Part shown: piece after piece, positions 42,918-52,334 of the stretch | Layout: each line of letters starts with the position of its first letter | Numbering within the stretch: position 1 is the stretch's first letter | DNA from: Tectiglobus sp965223355 | GTDB taxonomy: Bacteria > Pseudomonadota > Alphaproteobacteria > Rhizobiales > Hyphomicrobiaceae | Assembly (NCBI GenBank): GCA_965223355.1 | Contig: CBDCWE010000003.1 | Location: forward strand, 4,650,001 to 4,714,000 | Direction: 5' to 3' | DNA: 64,000 bases | The notes under the pieces: generated by a model | What the model was told of the DNA's origin: nothing | What the model saw: the letters and a program-made list of their open reading frames with translations, nothing else | Database searches by the model: none | Translations under genes and position numbers: made by a program

Positions 42918-44174
42918 GTGGGCGAGTACTCTGCGTTCTCATTGCTGCGCAATGCTTTCAGCGCCAATAAGCGCTGGCCGCGCGCCTGGCGCGATCCTCA
43001 TCCAAAACCCGAATATGATGTCGTTATCGTCGGCGGTGGCGGGCACGGGCTGGCGACGGCATTCTACCTCGCCAAGGAGCACGGAATTCGCAATGTCGCG
43101 GTGCTCGAGAAGGGTTGGCTCGGCGGCGGTAACACCGGGCGCAACACGACGATCGTGCGTTCAAATTACATGATCGATGGCAACACCGCCCTCTACGAAC
43201 GCTCCTTGAAGCTATGGGAGAACTTGTCCCACGAGCTCAATTTCAATGTCATGTTCTCGCAGCGCGGCCAGTTCAACCTGATCCACTCGCAAGCCGCGCT
43301 CGATGCCAGCCGCCTGCGCGGTAACATCATGCGCGCCAACGGCATTGACGCCGAACTTTTCGACCGGGCCGACCTGCAACGTCACCTGCCCTATCTTGAT
43401 TATTCTGCCAACGCGCGGTTTCCGATCATCGGCGCGTTGTTCCAGGGCCGGGCGGGAACCGCCCGCCACGACGCCGTCGCCTGGGGCTTTGCGCGCGGCG
43501 CCGACCGACGGGGCGTCGACATCATTCAACAATGTGAGGTCACCGGTTTCTTGCGCGACGACAATCGCATCATCGGCGTTGAAACGTCCCGCGGCCCGAT
43601 CAAGGCGGCAAAGGTCGGCCTCGCTGTCGCCGGCCATTCAAGTCACCTCGCCCGCAAAGCCGGTCTGGTCTTGCCGATCGAAACCCATGCGCTGCAAGCC
43701 TACGTGTCCGAGCCCCTCAAACCGATGATCGACACCGTTATCTCCTATGCTGCAGCCCACTTTTACATCAGCCAGTCGGACAAGGGCGGCCTGGTGTTCG
43801 GCGGCGACATCGACGGCTACAATAGCTACGCCCAGCGTGGCGGCCTGCCGACCATCGAGCACGTTGCAGCGGCCGCCAAATCGCTGATCCCGTCGGTCTC
43901 GCGATTGCGCGTCCTGAGGCAGTGGGCCGGCGTCATGGACATGACGATGGACGGCTCACCGTTCATCTGCAAAACCCCGCTCGACGGCCTCTATCTCAAC
44001 GGCGGCTGGTGCTACGGCGGCTTCAAAGCGACACCCGGTTCCGGCTGGTGCTTTGCCTGGACGATTGCGAAGGACGCCCCCCACGACGACAACGCCAAGC
44101 TGACGCTCGACCGATTCCAGCGCGGCATCCACATTGATGAGAAGGGTGTGGGGCCGACGCCCCACCTGCACTGA
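42918..44174 (+). CDS. soxB: Sarcosine oxidase subunit beta
   Basis: The FAD-containing subunit of heterotetrameric sarcosine oxidase, which demethylates sarcosine to glycine and transfers the methyl carbon to tetrahydrofolate. The 418-residue length is normal. It shows VVIVGGGGHGLATAFYLAKE (FAD), GWLGGGNTGRNTTIVRSNY, and a C-terminal WAGVMDMTMDGSPFI with GWCYGGFKATPGSGW. The GTG at 42918 has GGGAG six bases upstream. First gene of soxBDAG. Confidence 0.96.
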   Translation: MGEYSAFSLLRNAFSANKRWPRAWRDPHPKPEYDVVIVGGGGHGLATAFYLAKEHGIRNVAVLEKGWLGGGNTGRNTTIVRSNYMIDGNTALYERSLKLWENLSHELNFNVMFSQRGQFNLIHSQAALDASRLRGNIMRANGIDAELFDRADLQRHLPYLDYSANARFPIIGALFQGRAGTARHDAVAWGFARGADRRGVDIIQQCEVTGFLRDDNRIIGVETSRGPIKAAKVGLAVAGHSSHLARKAGLVLPIETHALQAYVSEPLKPMIDTVISYAAAHFYISQSDKGGLVFGGDIDGYNSYAQRGGLPTIEHVAAAAKSLIPSVSRLRVLRQWAGVMDMTMDGSPFICKTPLDGLYLNGGWCYGGFKATPGSGWCFAWTIAKDAPHDDNAKLTLDRFQRGIHIDEKGVGPTPHLH

Positions 44175-44181
44175 GGCTGCC

Positions 44182-44448
44182 GTGATACGACTAGATTGCC
44201 CCGTTTGCGGACTGCGCGATGAGACCGAATTTGCGTTCGGAGGCGATGCATCGGCGACCCCGCCGGATATCGGCGAGACCAATGCAGCGGTCTGGCACGA
44301 CTATGTCTTCTTGCGCGCCAACCCCCGCGGGCCACACCGCGAGTTCTGGCACCACGTCCACGGTTGCCGGCAGATCCTAATTGTCGAGCGCAACACTGTG
44401 ACCCACGAGATCATCTCCTGCCGCCTGGCCAAGGAGGAGCAGCCGTGA
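44182..44448 (+). CDS. soxD: Sarcosine oxidase subunit delta
   Basis: An 88-residue zinc-binding subunit: IRLDCPVCGLRDETEF carries the CxxC pair, and HHVHGCRQILIVERNT the His/Cys pair. The GTG at 44182 follows GAGG and lies seven bases after soxB. Its stop overlaps the soxA start (GTGA at 44445-44448). Confidence 0.94.
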   Translation: MIRLDCPVCGLRDETEFAFGGDASATPPDIGETNAAVWHDYVFLRANPRGPHREFWHHVHGCRQILIVERNTVTHEIISCRLAKEEQP

Positions 44449-47400
44449 GCCAACAGCCCCATCGTCTCGCCGCCGGCGGGCGCATCGATCGCTCCAGGGT
44501 TAACATCGTAACCTTCGACGGCCGCCAACTTCTCGCCCATCCAGGTGACACCCTGGCCTCGGCCATTCTTGCCAGCGAGGAGCGCATCGTCGGGCGCAGC
44601 TTCAAGTATCACCGACCGCGCGGCGTGTTCTCGGCCGGCGCCGAAGAGCCCAACGCCCTGGTGACGCTCCGCCACGACGGGCGGCGCGAACCGAACGTGC
44701 CTGCAACTCAGATCGAGGCCTATGACGGCTTGATCGCGGCAGCGCAGAACGGCTGGCCGAACGTGCGTTTCGATGTCGGCGCCGTCAACCAGCTGCTGTC
44801 GCCGGTTCTGTCGGCCGGGTTCTACTACAAGACATTTATGGGGCCGGTGCTGGGCCCGCTCAAAGGCACGCGGTTGTGGATGTTTTGCGAGCATTTCATT
44901 CGCCGCGCCGCCGGCATGGGCATTGCCGCGACCAAACCGGACCCTGACCACTACGACAAGGTCCACGCTTATTGCGATGTGCTGGTGGTCGGATCCGGCC
45001 CGGCCGGCCTGGCCGCCGCCGCCGCGGCGGCCGAACAGGGCGCCAAAGTCATCGTGTGCGAACAGGACTTTGAACTCGGCGGCGCACTGCTCGCCACTCC
45101 GGTCGGCTCGCCATTGGAGGCCTGGCGCCAAGAACTCACCGCAAAACTGGAAGCGGCCGACAATGTCGAGATCCTGACCAGGACGACCGCGTTCGGGGCC
45201 TACGACGGCAATGTCTTCGGACTGTTGGAACGGTGTTGGGATCATGTCGCAACGCCGCCGGCCGATCAGCCGCGCCAGCGCTATTGGCAGGCACGCGCCA
45301 CCCAGGTGATCTATGCGACGGGTGCGCTCGAGCGCCCGCTGGTGTTTGCGGGCAACGACCGGCCGGGTGTCATGCTTGCCGGCGCGCTGCAGCAGTACGT
45401 CAATCGCTACGCGGTGATGCCGGGCCGTGATATCGTGCTCGTCACCAACAACGACAGCGCCTACGCCGTGGCCGTTGATGCAGCCGACGCCGGCGCCCGC
45501 GTGACGTTGCTCGACGTCCGCCGCAACCCTCTTCAATCCCTCGCCGAGACGGCCCGGGCCGCCGGCGTCATCGTGCGCCCGGCAACCGCCGTGCTGAGGA
45601 CCAATGGTTCAGCCGCCGGCCTCAGATCGCCGATCGCCACCGTGCGCATTGGCGATGTCGACAGCCACGGCCGCATCACCGACCAAGGCGAGACCTTGTA
45701 CTGTAGCGCGCTTGGCGTTGCCGGCGGCTGGTCACCGGTCATCCATCTGTGGAGCCAGCCAGGCCGCAAACCCGTCTACGACAACCATCGAGATTGCTTT
45801 GTGGCAGGCGAGCCGCAGATTTCCGGTGGCCAGCTGGTCGGGGCGGCGACCGGCGCTGCGCTCCTTGAAGACGCGGTTGCACAAGGCTGGAGGGCTGGTG
45901 TTCAGGCCGCACAACTGGCCGCGCCGGCCGGCCGGTACGGACAACCGGGCGCACCGCCGCCAATCCCCGACACCATGATGGTGGATTGGACGCGCGATAT
46001 CGCCAAGGTCCGAGCGTTCACCAATACCCGGCAGCACTCGCCCGGCAAGGCGTTCGTTGACCTGCAGCATGACGTGACCGCATCCGATATCGCCCAGGCT
46101 CATAGCGAAGGTTACGTTTCAGTCGAGCATCTCAAGCGCTACACCACGGCCGGCATGGCAACCGATCAAGGCAAGACATCAAACGTCCTTGCCCTGGCCG
46201 CGATGGCGGATCTGCGCGGCATCGGCATCGATGACGTTGGCACCACCACGTTCCGACCACCCTTCACGCCGGTCTCCATTGGTGCTCTAGCCAATCACCA
46301 TTGTGGTCGCTTGCTGGTGCCAACGAGGCGCACCGCCCTTCACGATTGGCATGAACAGAACGGGGCCGTCTTCACGGAGGCCGGTCCGTGGCTGCGCCCG
46401 CAATATTACCGGCAGGGCAACGAGGACATCGACGCCGCTTACCGGCGCGAGGCCGCGCACGTGCGCCAACACGTTGGCATTGTCGATGTTTCAACCCTCG
46501 GCAAAATCGCCGTGCAGGGTCCCGACGCGGCGGAGTTCCTCAACCGGGTCTACGTCAACGGCTGGAACACGCTTGCCATCGGACGGCTGCGCTACGCCAT
46601 TATGCTCCGCGCCGACGGGTTTGTGTTCGATGACGGTGCCACCGCGCGGCTCGGCGAGCACGACTATCTGATGTCGACCACAACCACCAATGCCGGCCCG
46701 GTCATGGCCCACCTTGAATATCTGCTGCAAACCGTCTGGCCGGAACTCAAGGTCCACGTCACGTCCGTAACCGACCAGTGGGCCGCGATCGCCGTTGCCG
46801 GTCCGAAATCTCGAAACCTGCTGCAGGCAGCCGATGCGCGCGCCGATCTCAGCCGCGGCGCACTTGCAAACAACCATTTCACCTATGCCACGTTGGCCGG
46901 TGCAAAGGTCAGGGTTCACCGGATGAGCTATTCCGGCGAACTCGCCTACGAGGTCTTTGTGCGCCAAGGCCATGCCATGACCGTGTGGACGCATCTGCTT
47001 GAGGTTGGCGCTGCTCACAACGTCATCGCCTACGGCACGGAAGCGATGGGCACGTTGAGAATAGAAAAGGGCCATGTCGCCGGACCGGAGCTCGATGGCC
47101 GCACCACCCTCAAAGACCTGTCCCTGGAAAACTTTGCCAGTTCGAAAAAGCCGTTCATTGGTGGCGTCCTGCGCCACCGCGAAGCGCTGGCAGACACCAG
47201 CCGGCCGTCGCTCGTCGGTTTGGAAATTGCTGGCGACGTCGGGGCCAAGGCGGGAATGCTGCTGTTTCCGCGAACCGGTCCCACCACCGGCTTTGGCGAT
47301 GGCCACGTCACGTCAACGACCTATTCACCGGCGCTCGGCAAGTTCATTGCTCTCGGCCTGCTGTCGCGAGGCCCGCAGCGCCAGGGCGAGATCATCCGCT

Positions 47401-47489
47401 GCATCGATTTCCTCAAGGACCAAACCGTGGAGGCAAAGGTCGTCTCCCATCATTTCTATGATCCGGAAGGGGCGCGTCAAAATGGTTAA
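44445..47489 (+). CDS. soxA: Sarcosine oxidase subunit alpha
   Basis: The 1014-residue large subunit. The N-terminus has a ferredoxin-like fold region (VNIVTFDGRQLLAHPGDTLASAIL, RPRGVFSAGAEEPN). A NAD-binding disulfide-reductase-like domain follows (DVLVVGSGPAGLAAAAAA, IYATGALERPLVF). The C-terminal half is a GcvT-type folate-binding domain (VGIVDVSTLGKIAVQGPDAAEFLNR). The GTG start overlaps soxD by four bases and has AAGGAGG upstream. Ends overlapping soxG by eight bases. Confidence 0.96.
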   Translation: MSQQPHRLAAGGRIDRSRVNIVTFDGRQLLAHPGDTLASAILASEERIVGRSFKYHRPRGVFSAGAEEPNALVTLRHDGRREPNVPATQIEAYDGLIAAAQNGWPNVRFDVGAVNQLLSPVLSAGFYYKTFMGPVLGPLKGTRLWMFCEHFIRRAAGMGIAATKPDPDHYDKVHAYCDVLVVGSGPAGLAAAAAAAEQGAKVIVCEQDFELGGALLATPVGSPLEAWRQELTAKLEAADNVEILTRTTAFGAYDGNVFGLLERCWDHVATPPADQPRQRYWQARATQVIYATGALERPLVFAGNDRPGVMLAGALQQYVNRYAVMPGRDIVLVTNNDSAYAVAVDAADAGARVTLLDVRRNPLQSLAETARAAGVIVRPATAVLRTNGSAAGLRSPIATVRIGDVDSHGRITDQGETLYCSALGVAGGWSPVIHLWSQPGRKPVYDNHRDCFVAGEPQISGGQLVGAATGAALLEDAVAQGWRAGVQAAQLAAPAGRYGQPGAPPPIPDTMMVDWTRDIAKVRAFTNTRQHSPGKAFVDLQHDVTASDIAQAHSEGYVSVEHLKRYTTAGMATDQGKTSNVLALAAMADLRGIGIDDVGTTTFRPPFTPVSIGALANHHCGRLLVPTRRTALHDWHEQNGAVFTEAGPWLRPQYYRQGNEDIDAAYRREAAHVRQHVGIVDVSTLGKIAVQGPDAAEFLNRVYVNGWNTLAIGRLRYAIMLRADGFVFDDGATARLGEHDYLMSTTTTNAGPVMAHLEYLLQTVWPELKVHVTSVTDQWAAIAVAGPKSRNLLQAADARADLSRGALANNHFTYATLAGAKVRVHRMSYSGELAYEVFVRQGHAMTVWTHLLEVGAAHNVIAYGTEAMGTLRIEKGHVAGPELDGRTTLKDLSLENFASSKKPFIGGVLRHREALADTSRPSLVGLEIAGDVGAKAGMLLFPRTGPTTGFGDGHVTSTTYSPALGKFIALGLLSRGPQRQGEIIRCIDFLKDQTVEAKVVSHHFYDPEGARQNG

Positions 47490-48114
47490 ATTACGCAGCC
47501 CGCTGGCCCGGCACTTTGCAGCAACGTCCGCTCCGTCGACCGCCGCCGGCCAAGCCAACGTGACGATCGGCGAGATCGCGATCGCGGCGCTTTACCAGCT
47601 CGCTGGATGGCCGGCGACCTTTCGCCAATCGGCGGAGCCGGTGCTTGCCGCATTGGGCTTGACCGGTCTGGGCAACTACAGCGAGGCGCGCACGACGGAC
47701 AAGTGCACCGCCTTCAGAATTGCACCGGACCGTCTGCTCATCCAATCGACCAGCCTCGGATCATGGTCTGAAGCCGCCGGCCTGATCGACCCGTCCGAAT
47801 TGGTCGTGCTCGATCTGTCTCACGCACGCACGGCCTTGTCGGTCGGCGGCACGCAGTCCGAACACCTCATGACACGCCTGGTGTCGATCAATGTTGCAAT
47901 CGAGCGTTTCGCGGTAGGCGAGTTCAGGCAAACCGGCATCCATGACATTGCGGTGCTCATCCATCGCACCGCGGCCGACACGTTCGTTGTTTACACCCCG
48001 GCGACATGGAGCGGCGCCGTGTTCGACTACATTACTGAATGTGCACGCCCCCTTGGCCCCGTTATCAGATCATGTCCGCCCGAGATGGCACATGGTCTGA
48101 TCACGGACCCGTAA
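47482..48114 (+). CDS. soxG: Sarcosine oxidase subunit gamma
   Basis: A 210-residue small folate-domain-like subunit with DRLLIQSTSLG, VLDLSHARTALSVGG and FRQTGIHDIAVLIHRTAADTF, the usual SoxG pattern. ATG 47482 lies inside the soxA end, so translation is coupled. Its end overlaps the convergent pepF by 14 bases. Confidence 0.92.
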   Translation: MVKLRSPLARHFAATSAPSTAAGQANVTIGEIAIAALYQLAGWPATFRQSAEPVLAALGLTGLGNYSEARTTDKCTAFRIAPDRLLIQSTSLGSWSEAAGLIDPSELVVLDLSHARTALSVGGTQSEHLMTRLVSINVAIERFAVGEFRQTGIHDIAVLIHRTAADTFVVYTPATWSGAVFDYITECARPLGPVIRSCPPEMAHGLITDP

Positions 48115-49996
48115 CATCGGTACGCGACGGCTTCGACGACGTGCGCGCATCGGCTTGTTCGAGATCATCGATCATGCGCGAGATCATCGATAGACCCTTG
48201 TGCCAGAATTCCGGCTTCGCGGCATCGAGCCCGAACGGCGCCAACAGCTCGCTGTGATGTTTTGAACCGCCGGCAGACAACAAATCGAAATACTTGTTGA
48301 CAAAGTCGGGATGCGCCTCCTCGTAAAGCGCATAAAGCGAATTGACGAGACAATCACCGAAGGCGTAAGCGTAGACATAGAACGGTACCCGGATGAAGTG
48401 CCCGATGTAGGCCCAGAAGACTTCATAACCGGGTTTGAACGCGATTGCCGGACCGAGACTTTCCGCCTGCACGCTCATCCACAACTCATTGATGGCGTCA
48501 CTTGTCAGCTCACCGTCGCGACGCGCCAAATGCACCTTCCGTTCAAACTCGTAGAACGCGATCTGGCGCACCACGGTGTTGAGCATGTCCTCGACCTTGC
48601 CGGCGACCAGAGCCTTGCGCTCCTTCGGCTCGGTCGCGTCTTTCAACAGCGCCTTGAACGTCAGCATTTCACCAAACACCGAGGCCGTCTCCGCCAGCGT
48701 CAACGGCGTTTGCGACAGCAGCACGCCCTGTTGGGCGGCCAGCACCTGATGAACACCATGGCCCAGTTCGTGCGCGAGCGTCATGACATCGCGGGACTTG
48801 CCCATATAGTTGAGCAGCACATAAGGATGCGCCGACGGCGTTACCGGATGGGCGAACGCCCCGGGCGCCTTGCCCGGCCGCGCCGGCGCGTCAATCCAGC
48901 GCTTGTCGAAAAAGTCACGCGCGATATTTGCCAGGCGCGGCGAGAACCCCGAATAGGCATCGAGCACGATTTCGCGCGCTTCCGGCCATTTGACGGAGCG
49001 TTCGGGTTTTTCCGGCAACGGCGCATTGCGGTCCCAATGTGCCATCACGTCCTTGCCGAGCCACTTTGCCTTCATTTTGTAGTAGCGATGGGCCAGGTTG
49101 GGATAGTTTGAGCGCACCGCATCGACCAGTGCCTCGACCACCGGGCCTTCGACGCGGTTGGCCAGATGCCGGCTGTCGGCAATGTCCTTGAAGCCGCGCC
49201 AGCGATCCGAGATCTCCTTGTCCTTGGCGAGCGTATTGGTGATCAGCGTGAACACCTGAATGTTGTCGGCAAAGGCTCGGGCGAGCGCCTCGGCACCGGC
49301 CCGGCGACGCGCCTCGGAGGCGTCCAACATCAGATTGAGTGTCGGCTCGAGGCTGAGCTGCTCGCCATCGACAACGAACCGCATGGCCGTGATCGTGTCT
49401 GAAAACAAGCGATTGAACGCGGCGCCGGACGTCAGCGACTTTTCATTGAACAACAGCTCGATTTTCTCGTCGAGCTGGTAGGGCTTTTCCTTCCTCAGAT
49501 CATCCAGCCACGGCTTGTAGCGGGCCAGATCGGCGTTCTGCAGTGCCACGGCCAGTTGCTCGTCGGGAATCTGATTGAGTTCAAGCTCGAAGAAGATGAA
49601 CGCGTTGGAAATATCGGTCAGCTTTGCCTGAACGTCGCCGAACAGCTTGGCGCGGGCCGGGTCCTGCTGGTCGCCTGCATAGTTGAGGAAGGCAAAGGTG
49701 CCAATGCGCCCGAGAAGATCGGAGGCGGTCTCATAATCGCGGATCGCAGACGCCAGAAACGCCCCGTCATATCCCTTCTTGATGAGTTCACCCTTAAAGC
49801 GGCCCTCAAACACCTTGGCATCGGCCTCGGCGGTTGCGATTGCCTGCTTTAGTTCCTCGCTGTCCGGACCTGGAAACAGATCGCTCAGGTCCCACTCCGG
49901 CATCTGGCCGAGATCGACATCCGCCCGGGCGCTCGCATCGGCTCGCGCGAAAACCAAGGGTGCCGTTGTTTCAAGCTTCATTTCAAGCTTCTGCAT
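48101..49996 (-). CDS. pepF: M3-family oligoendopeptidase F
   Basis: A 631-residue cytoplasmic zinc oligopeptidase. The zinc site LAHELGHGVHQ is at about residue 411, with the downstream Glu in TLAETASVFGEML. The N-terminal DLSDLFPGPDSEELKQAI segment and the conserved C-terminal FKPGYEVFWAYIGHFIRVPF region match PepF. GGGAG precedes ATG 49996. The C-terminus overlaps soxG on the opposite strand by 14 bases, an unusual but plausible convergent overlap. Confidence 0.95.
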   Translation of the reverse strand: MQKLEMKLETTAPLVFARADASARADVDLGQMPEWDLSDLFPGPDSEELKQAIATAEADAKVFEGRFKGELIKKGYDGAFLASAIRDYETASDLLGRIGTFAFLNYAGDQQDPARAKLFGDVQAKLTDISNAFIFFELELNQIPDEQLAVALQNADLARYKPWLDDLRKEKPYQLDEKIELLFNEKSLTSGAAFNRLFSDTITAMRFVVDGEQLSLEPTLNLMLDASEARRRAGAEALARAFADNIQVFTLITNTLAKDKEISDRWRGFKDIADSRHLANRVEGPVVEALVDAVRSNYPNLAHRYYKMKAKWLGKDVMAHWDRNAPLPEKPERSVKWPEAREIVLDAYSGFSPRLANIARDFFDKRWIDAPARPGKAPGAFAHPVTPSAHPYVLLNYMGKSRDVMTLAHELGHGVHQVLAAQQGVLLSQTPLTLAETASVFGEMLTFKALLKDATEPKERKALVAGKVEDMLNTVVRQIAFYEFERKVHLARRDGELTSDAINELWMSVQAESLGPAIAFKPGYEVFWAYIGHFIRVPFYVYAYAFGDCLVNSLYALYEEAHPDFVNKYFDLLSAGGSKHHSELLAPFGLDAAKPEFWHKGLSMISRMIDDLEQADARTSSKPSRTDVTGP

Positions 49997-50607
49997 CTTG
50001 TTCTCCCATGCGTGAGCCGGCTCGTGTTCTCACCCCGACACCTCATACCCGAAGCATCTGCGCCCGAACACGAGCCAAGTCGTTGGTTGTGTCCTCGACC
50101 AACAAACGTTGCGCCACGGATCAGCGCTGGCAAGCCTGCGATCCACAACACCGGCCGAGCAGTTCGACGGGGCCGCGCACCACGCCGCAATCTGGCGTGT
50201 CTGCGGGCAAGGTTCAAGCGCGCGAACGCGCGACGGCAAGGTAGCAGACGGCCGGTTCAAGCTCTCGCAACTGCTAGATCATCGTGCTTTAAGTTGGAAC
50301 CGCAATAGCGGTTCCAACTTAAAGCACGATGATCTCCACTTTAGAGGCGAGCAACCTGCCTTTATTCGGGATCGTTCCGATTCCGAATAAAGGCAGGTTG
50401 CTCTAGCCGGTGTTGCGCCCTGAACCGCTGATTTGGCGCAAATGTTACCGTGGTGCACAAATATTACCCAGCTTGAGGCTGTCGCTAACCGCTCATTTAC
50501 CTCGATGGTGCAAGTTGGGCACCTGTCAGTGGCCGCTGCAAGCATTGTGTTTGCAAATCAGCCCGTCGCTGGCGGTCAAGTGTGGTAATTGCGTGAGTTA
50601 GAGTTCC
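49997..50607. other. Intergenic region between divergent genes
   Basis: About 610 bases. The only recognised content is the CTAG-bounded repeat at 50274-50406. No gene with a credible start was found; the stretch 50410-50607 should carry the promoter of the response regulator. Confidence 0.5.
50274..50406 (-). repeat. CTAG-bounded two-hairpin repeat, copy 4
   Basis: Inverted like copy 3. Hairpin 2 (GTGCTTTAAGTTGGAACCGC and its complement around AATA) and hairpin 1 (AGCAACCTGCCTTTATTCGG and complement) are intact. Confidence 0.92.
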
Positions 50608-52116
50608 ATGCCCAAGCGCGTCCTTATCGTCGACGACGATCCCGCCCAGCGCCGCATTCTCGAAGAAGTCACTAAGAGATTAGGCTACGACACCAAGGCT
50701 GCGGCTTCTGGTGATCAGGCTATCGACATTTTGTCGAACGCCGACAGCGGTACGATCTCGCTCGTTCTCCTCGATCTGGTTATGCCCGGCACCGATGGTT
50801 GGGCGGTTCTTGAGCAGGTTGCCGATAAGCCTGGCATGCCCCCGATCATAGTTGAAACGGCCAACGGCTCGATCGATGCCGCAATCAGTGCCATGCGCGC
50901 TGGTGCGGTCGATTTTGTCGTCAAACCCGCCTCCCCCGAACGCCTCGAGTGCTCCATCAAAAACGCCCTCAAAATGGAGGCGCTCGCCGGTGAAATCAAG
51001 CGCATCAAGAAGCGCCAGCAGGGCACGTTGACCTTCCAAGATCTGATCGTGCGCAGTGATACCATGCAGCGCGTCATATCGCTTGGACAACGTTCGGCGA
51101 TTTCCAACATTCCGGTGCTGATCGAAGGCGAATCAGGTGTCGGCAAGGAAGTCATCGCCCGCGCCGTCCAGGGCGAAAGCGAGCGTGCCGGCAAGCCGTT
51201 CATCGTCGTCAACTGCGGCGCATTACCGGAAAATCTCGTTGAAAGCATCCTGTTCGGCCATGAGAAGGGATCGTTCACCGGCGCCCTCGACAAGCGCATC
51301 GGCAAGTTCCAGGAAGCCGACGGCGGCACGCTGTTCTTGGATGAGATTGGCGAACTGCCGCTCGATGCCCAGGTCAAGCTGCTGCGGGCCTTGCAGGACG
51401 GTGAAATCGACCCGGTCGGTGCGAAACGTCCGGTCAAGGTCAATTTCCGGCTGATTTCGGCAACCAACCGCGACATGATCGAGATGGTCAAGGACGGCTC
51501 CTTCCGAGAAGACCTCTACTACCGGCTCAACGTGTTCCCGATCTGGGTGCCGCCGTTGCGCGATCGCCTCGAGGACGTGCCGGAACTCGCTCAGCATTTT
51601 CTGGCCAGGTTTGCCGCTGAAGAAGGCAAACGCATCGCTGCCATCAACGAGAGCGCCTTGAAGCTCCTGACCAGCTACACCTGGCCCGGCAACGTACGTC
51701 AGCTTGAGAACACCATTTTCAGGGCCGTAGTACTCGCCGACGGCGACGAGTTGACAACTGCGGATTTCCCCCAGGTCGCAGCGCATGTCGAAGGCTTTGA
51801 AGCCGAGGTTCCGGCGGCACCGGCGCCGATTGCCAGCCGGCCTGTGTTCGACGGACCGGCCTTGATCGGCGCCGACGATCGCGTGCCCAAAACCGTGTCG
51901 ATGCGCGATGGCAACGGCACCAGCTCAATCGGCATCCCGGCGGTCGGCGAAGGTGGCGACATTCGCCGCCTCGACGCCATCGAAGCGGATATGATCCGCC
52001 TCGCCCTCGGTCGCTATCGCGGCCACATGACCGAAGTCGCCAAGCGCCTCGGCATTGGACGGTCCACACTCTACCGCAAGATGCAGGAATACGGTCTCGA
52101 ACAGCGCCCCCACTGA
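50608..52116 (+). CDS. Sigma-54-dependent response regulator (NtrC family)
   Basis: A 502-residue regulator with three domains. The receiver has phospho-acceptor Asp56 in LVLLDLVMP. The AAA+ domain has Walker A GESGVGKE (about 173), the sigma-54 contact loop GSFTGA (about 222), Walker B GGTLFLDEIG and WPGNVRQLEN. The C-terminal Fis-type helix-turn-helix is HMTEVAKRLGIGRSTLYRKM. A linker of about 70 residues between AAA+ and HTH is longer than usual. No histidine kinase is adjacent. The downstream L,D-transpeptidase is a candidate target by position only. Confidence 0.93.
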   Translation: MPKRVLIVDDDPAQRRILEEVTKRLGYDTKAAASGDQAIDILSNADSGTISLVLLDLVMPGTDGWAVLEQVADKPGMPPIIVETANGSIDAAISAMRAGAVDFVVKPASPERLECSIKNALKMEALAGEIKRIKKRQQGTLTFQDLIVRSDTMQRVISLGQRSAISNIPVLIEGESGVGKEVIARAVQGESERAGKPFIVVNCGALPENLVESILFGHEKGSFTGALDKRIGKFQEADGGTLFLDEIGELPLDAQVKLLRALQDGEIDPVGAKRPVKVNFRLISATNRDMIEMVKDGSFREDLYYRLNVFPIWVPPLRDRLEDVPELAQHFLARFAAEEGKRIAAINESALKLLTSYTWPGNVRQLENTIFRAVVLADGDELTTADFPQVAAHVEGFEAEVPAAPAPIASRPVFDGPALIGADDRVPKTVSMRDGNGTSSIGIPAVGEGGDIRRLDAIEADMIRLALGRYRGHMTEVAKRLGIGRSTLYRKMQEYGLEQRPH

Positions 52117-52334
52117 ACCGGCACCGCTGCGAGCTGATGCCGAGCGAGGCCGGCAGCAGTTTGGTTGCGGTTTGCCGCCCTGGCGATGATCGTTGCGCCG
52201 GGGTCAAATTATTGACAATTTCGCAACACTCGATACCGCGCTGATCGCTGCTCACGTCAAAATGACGACAGCGTGTTTGGCAACCCGTGATGCTCGGTCA
52301 TATAAGGTCCAAAACGGTCTTCGGAGGTCTCTAG

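Noticed and set aside
44301..45536. 411-codon minus-strand frame opposite soxD/soxA
   Set aside because: Shadow of the sox operon; no motifs and no ribosome site.
52270..52295. Possible sigma-54 promoter upstream of the large L,D-transpeptidase
   Set aside because: A GG...GC pair is present near TTGGCA, but the spacing between GG and GC is 11 bases rather than 10, and the rest of the -12 element does not match.
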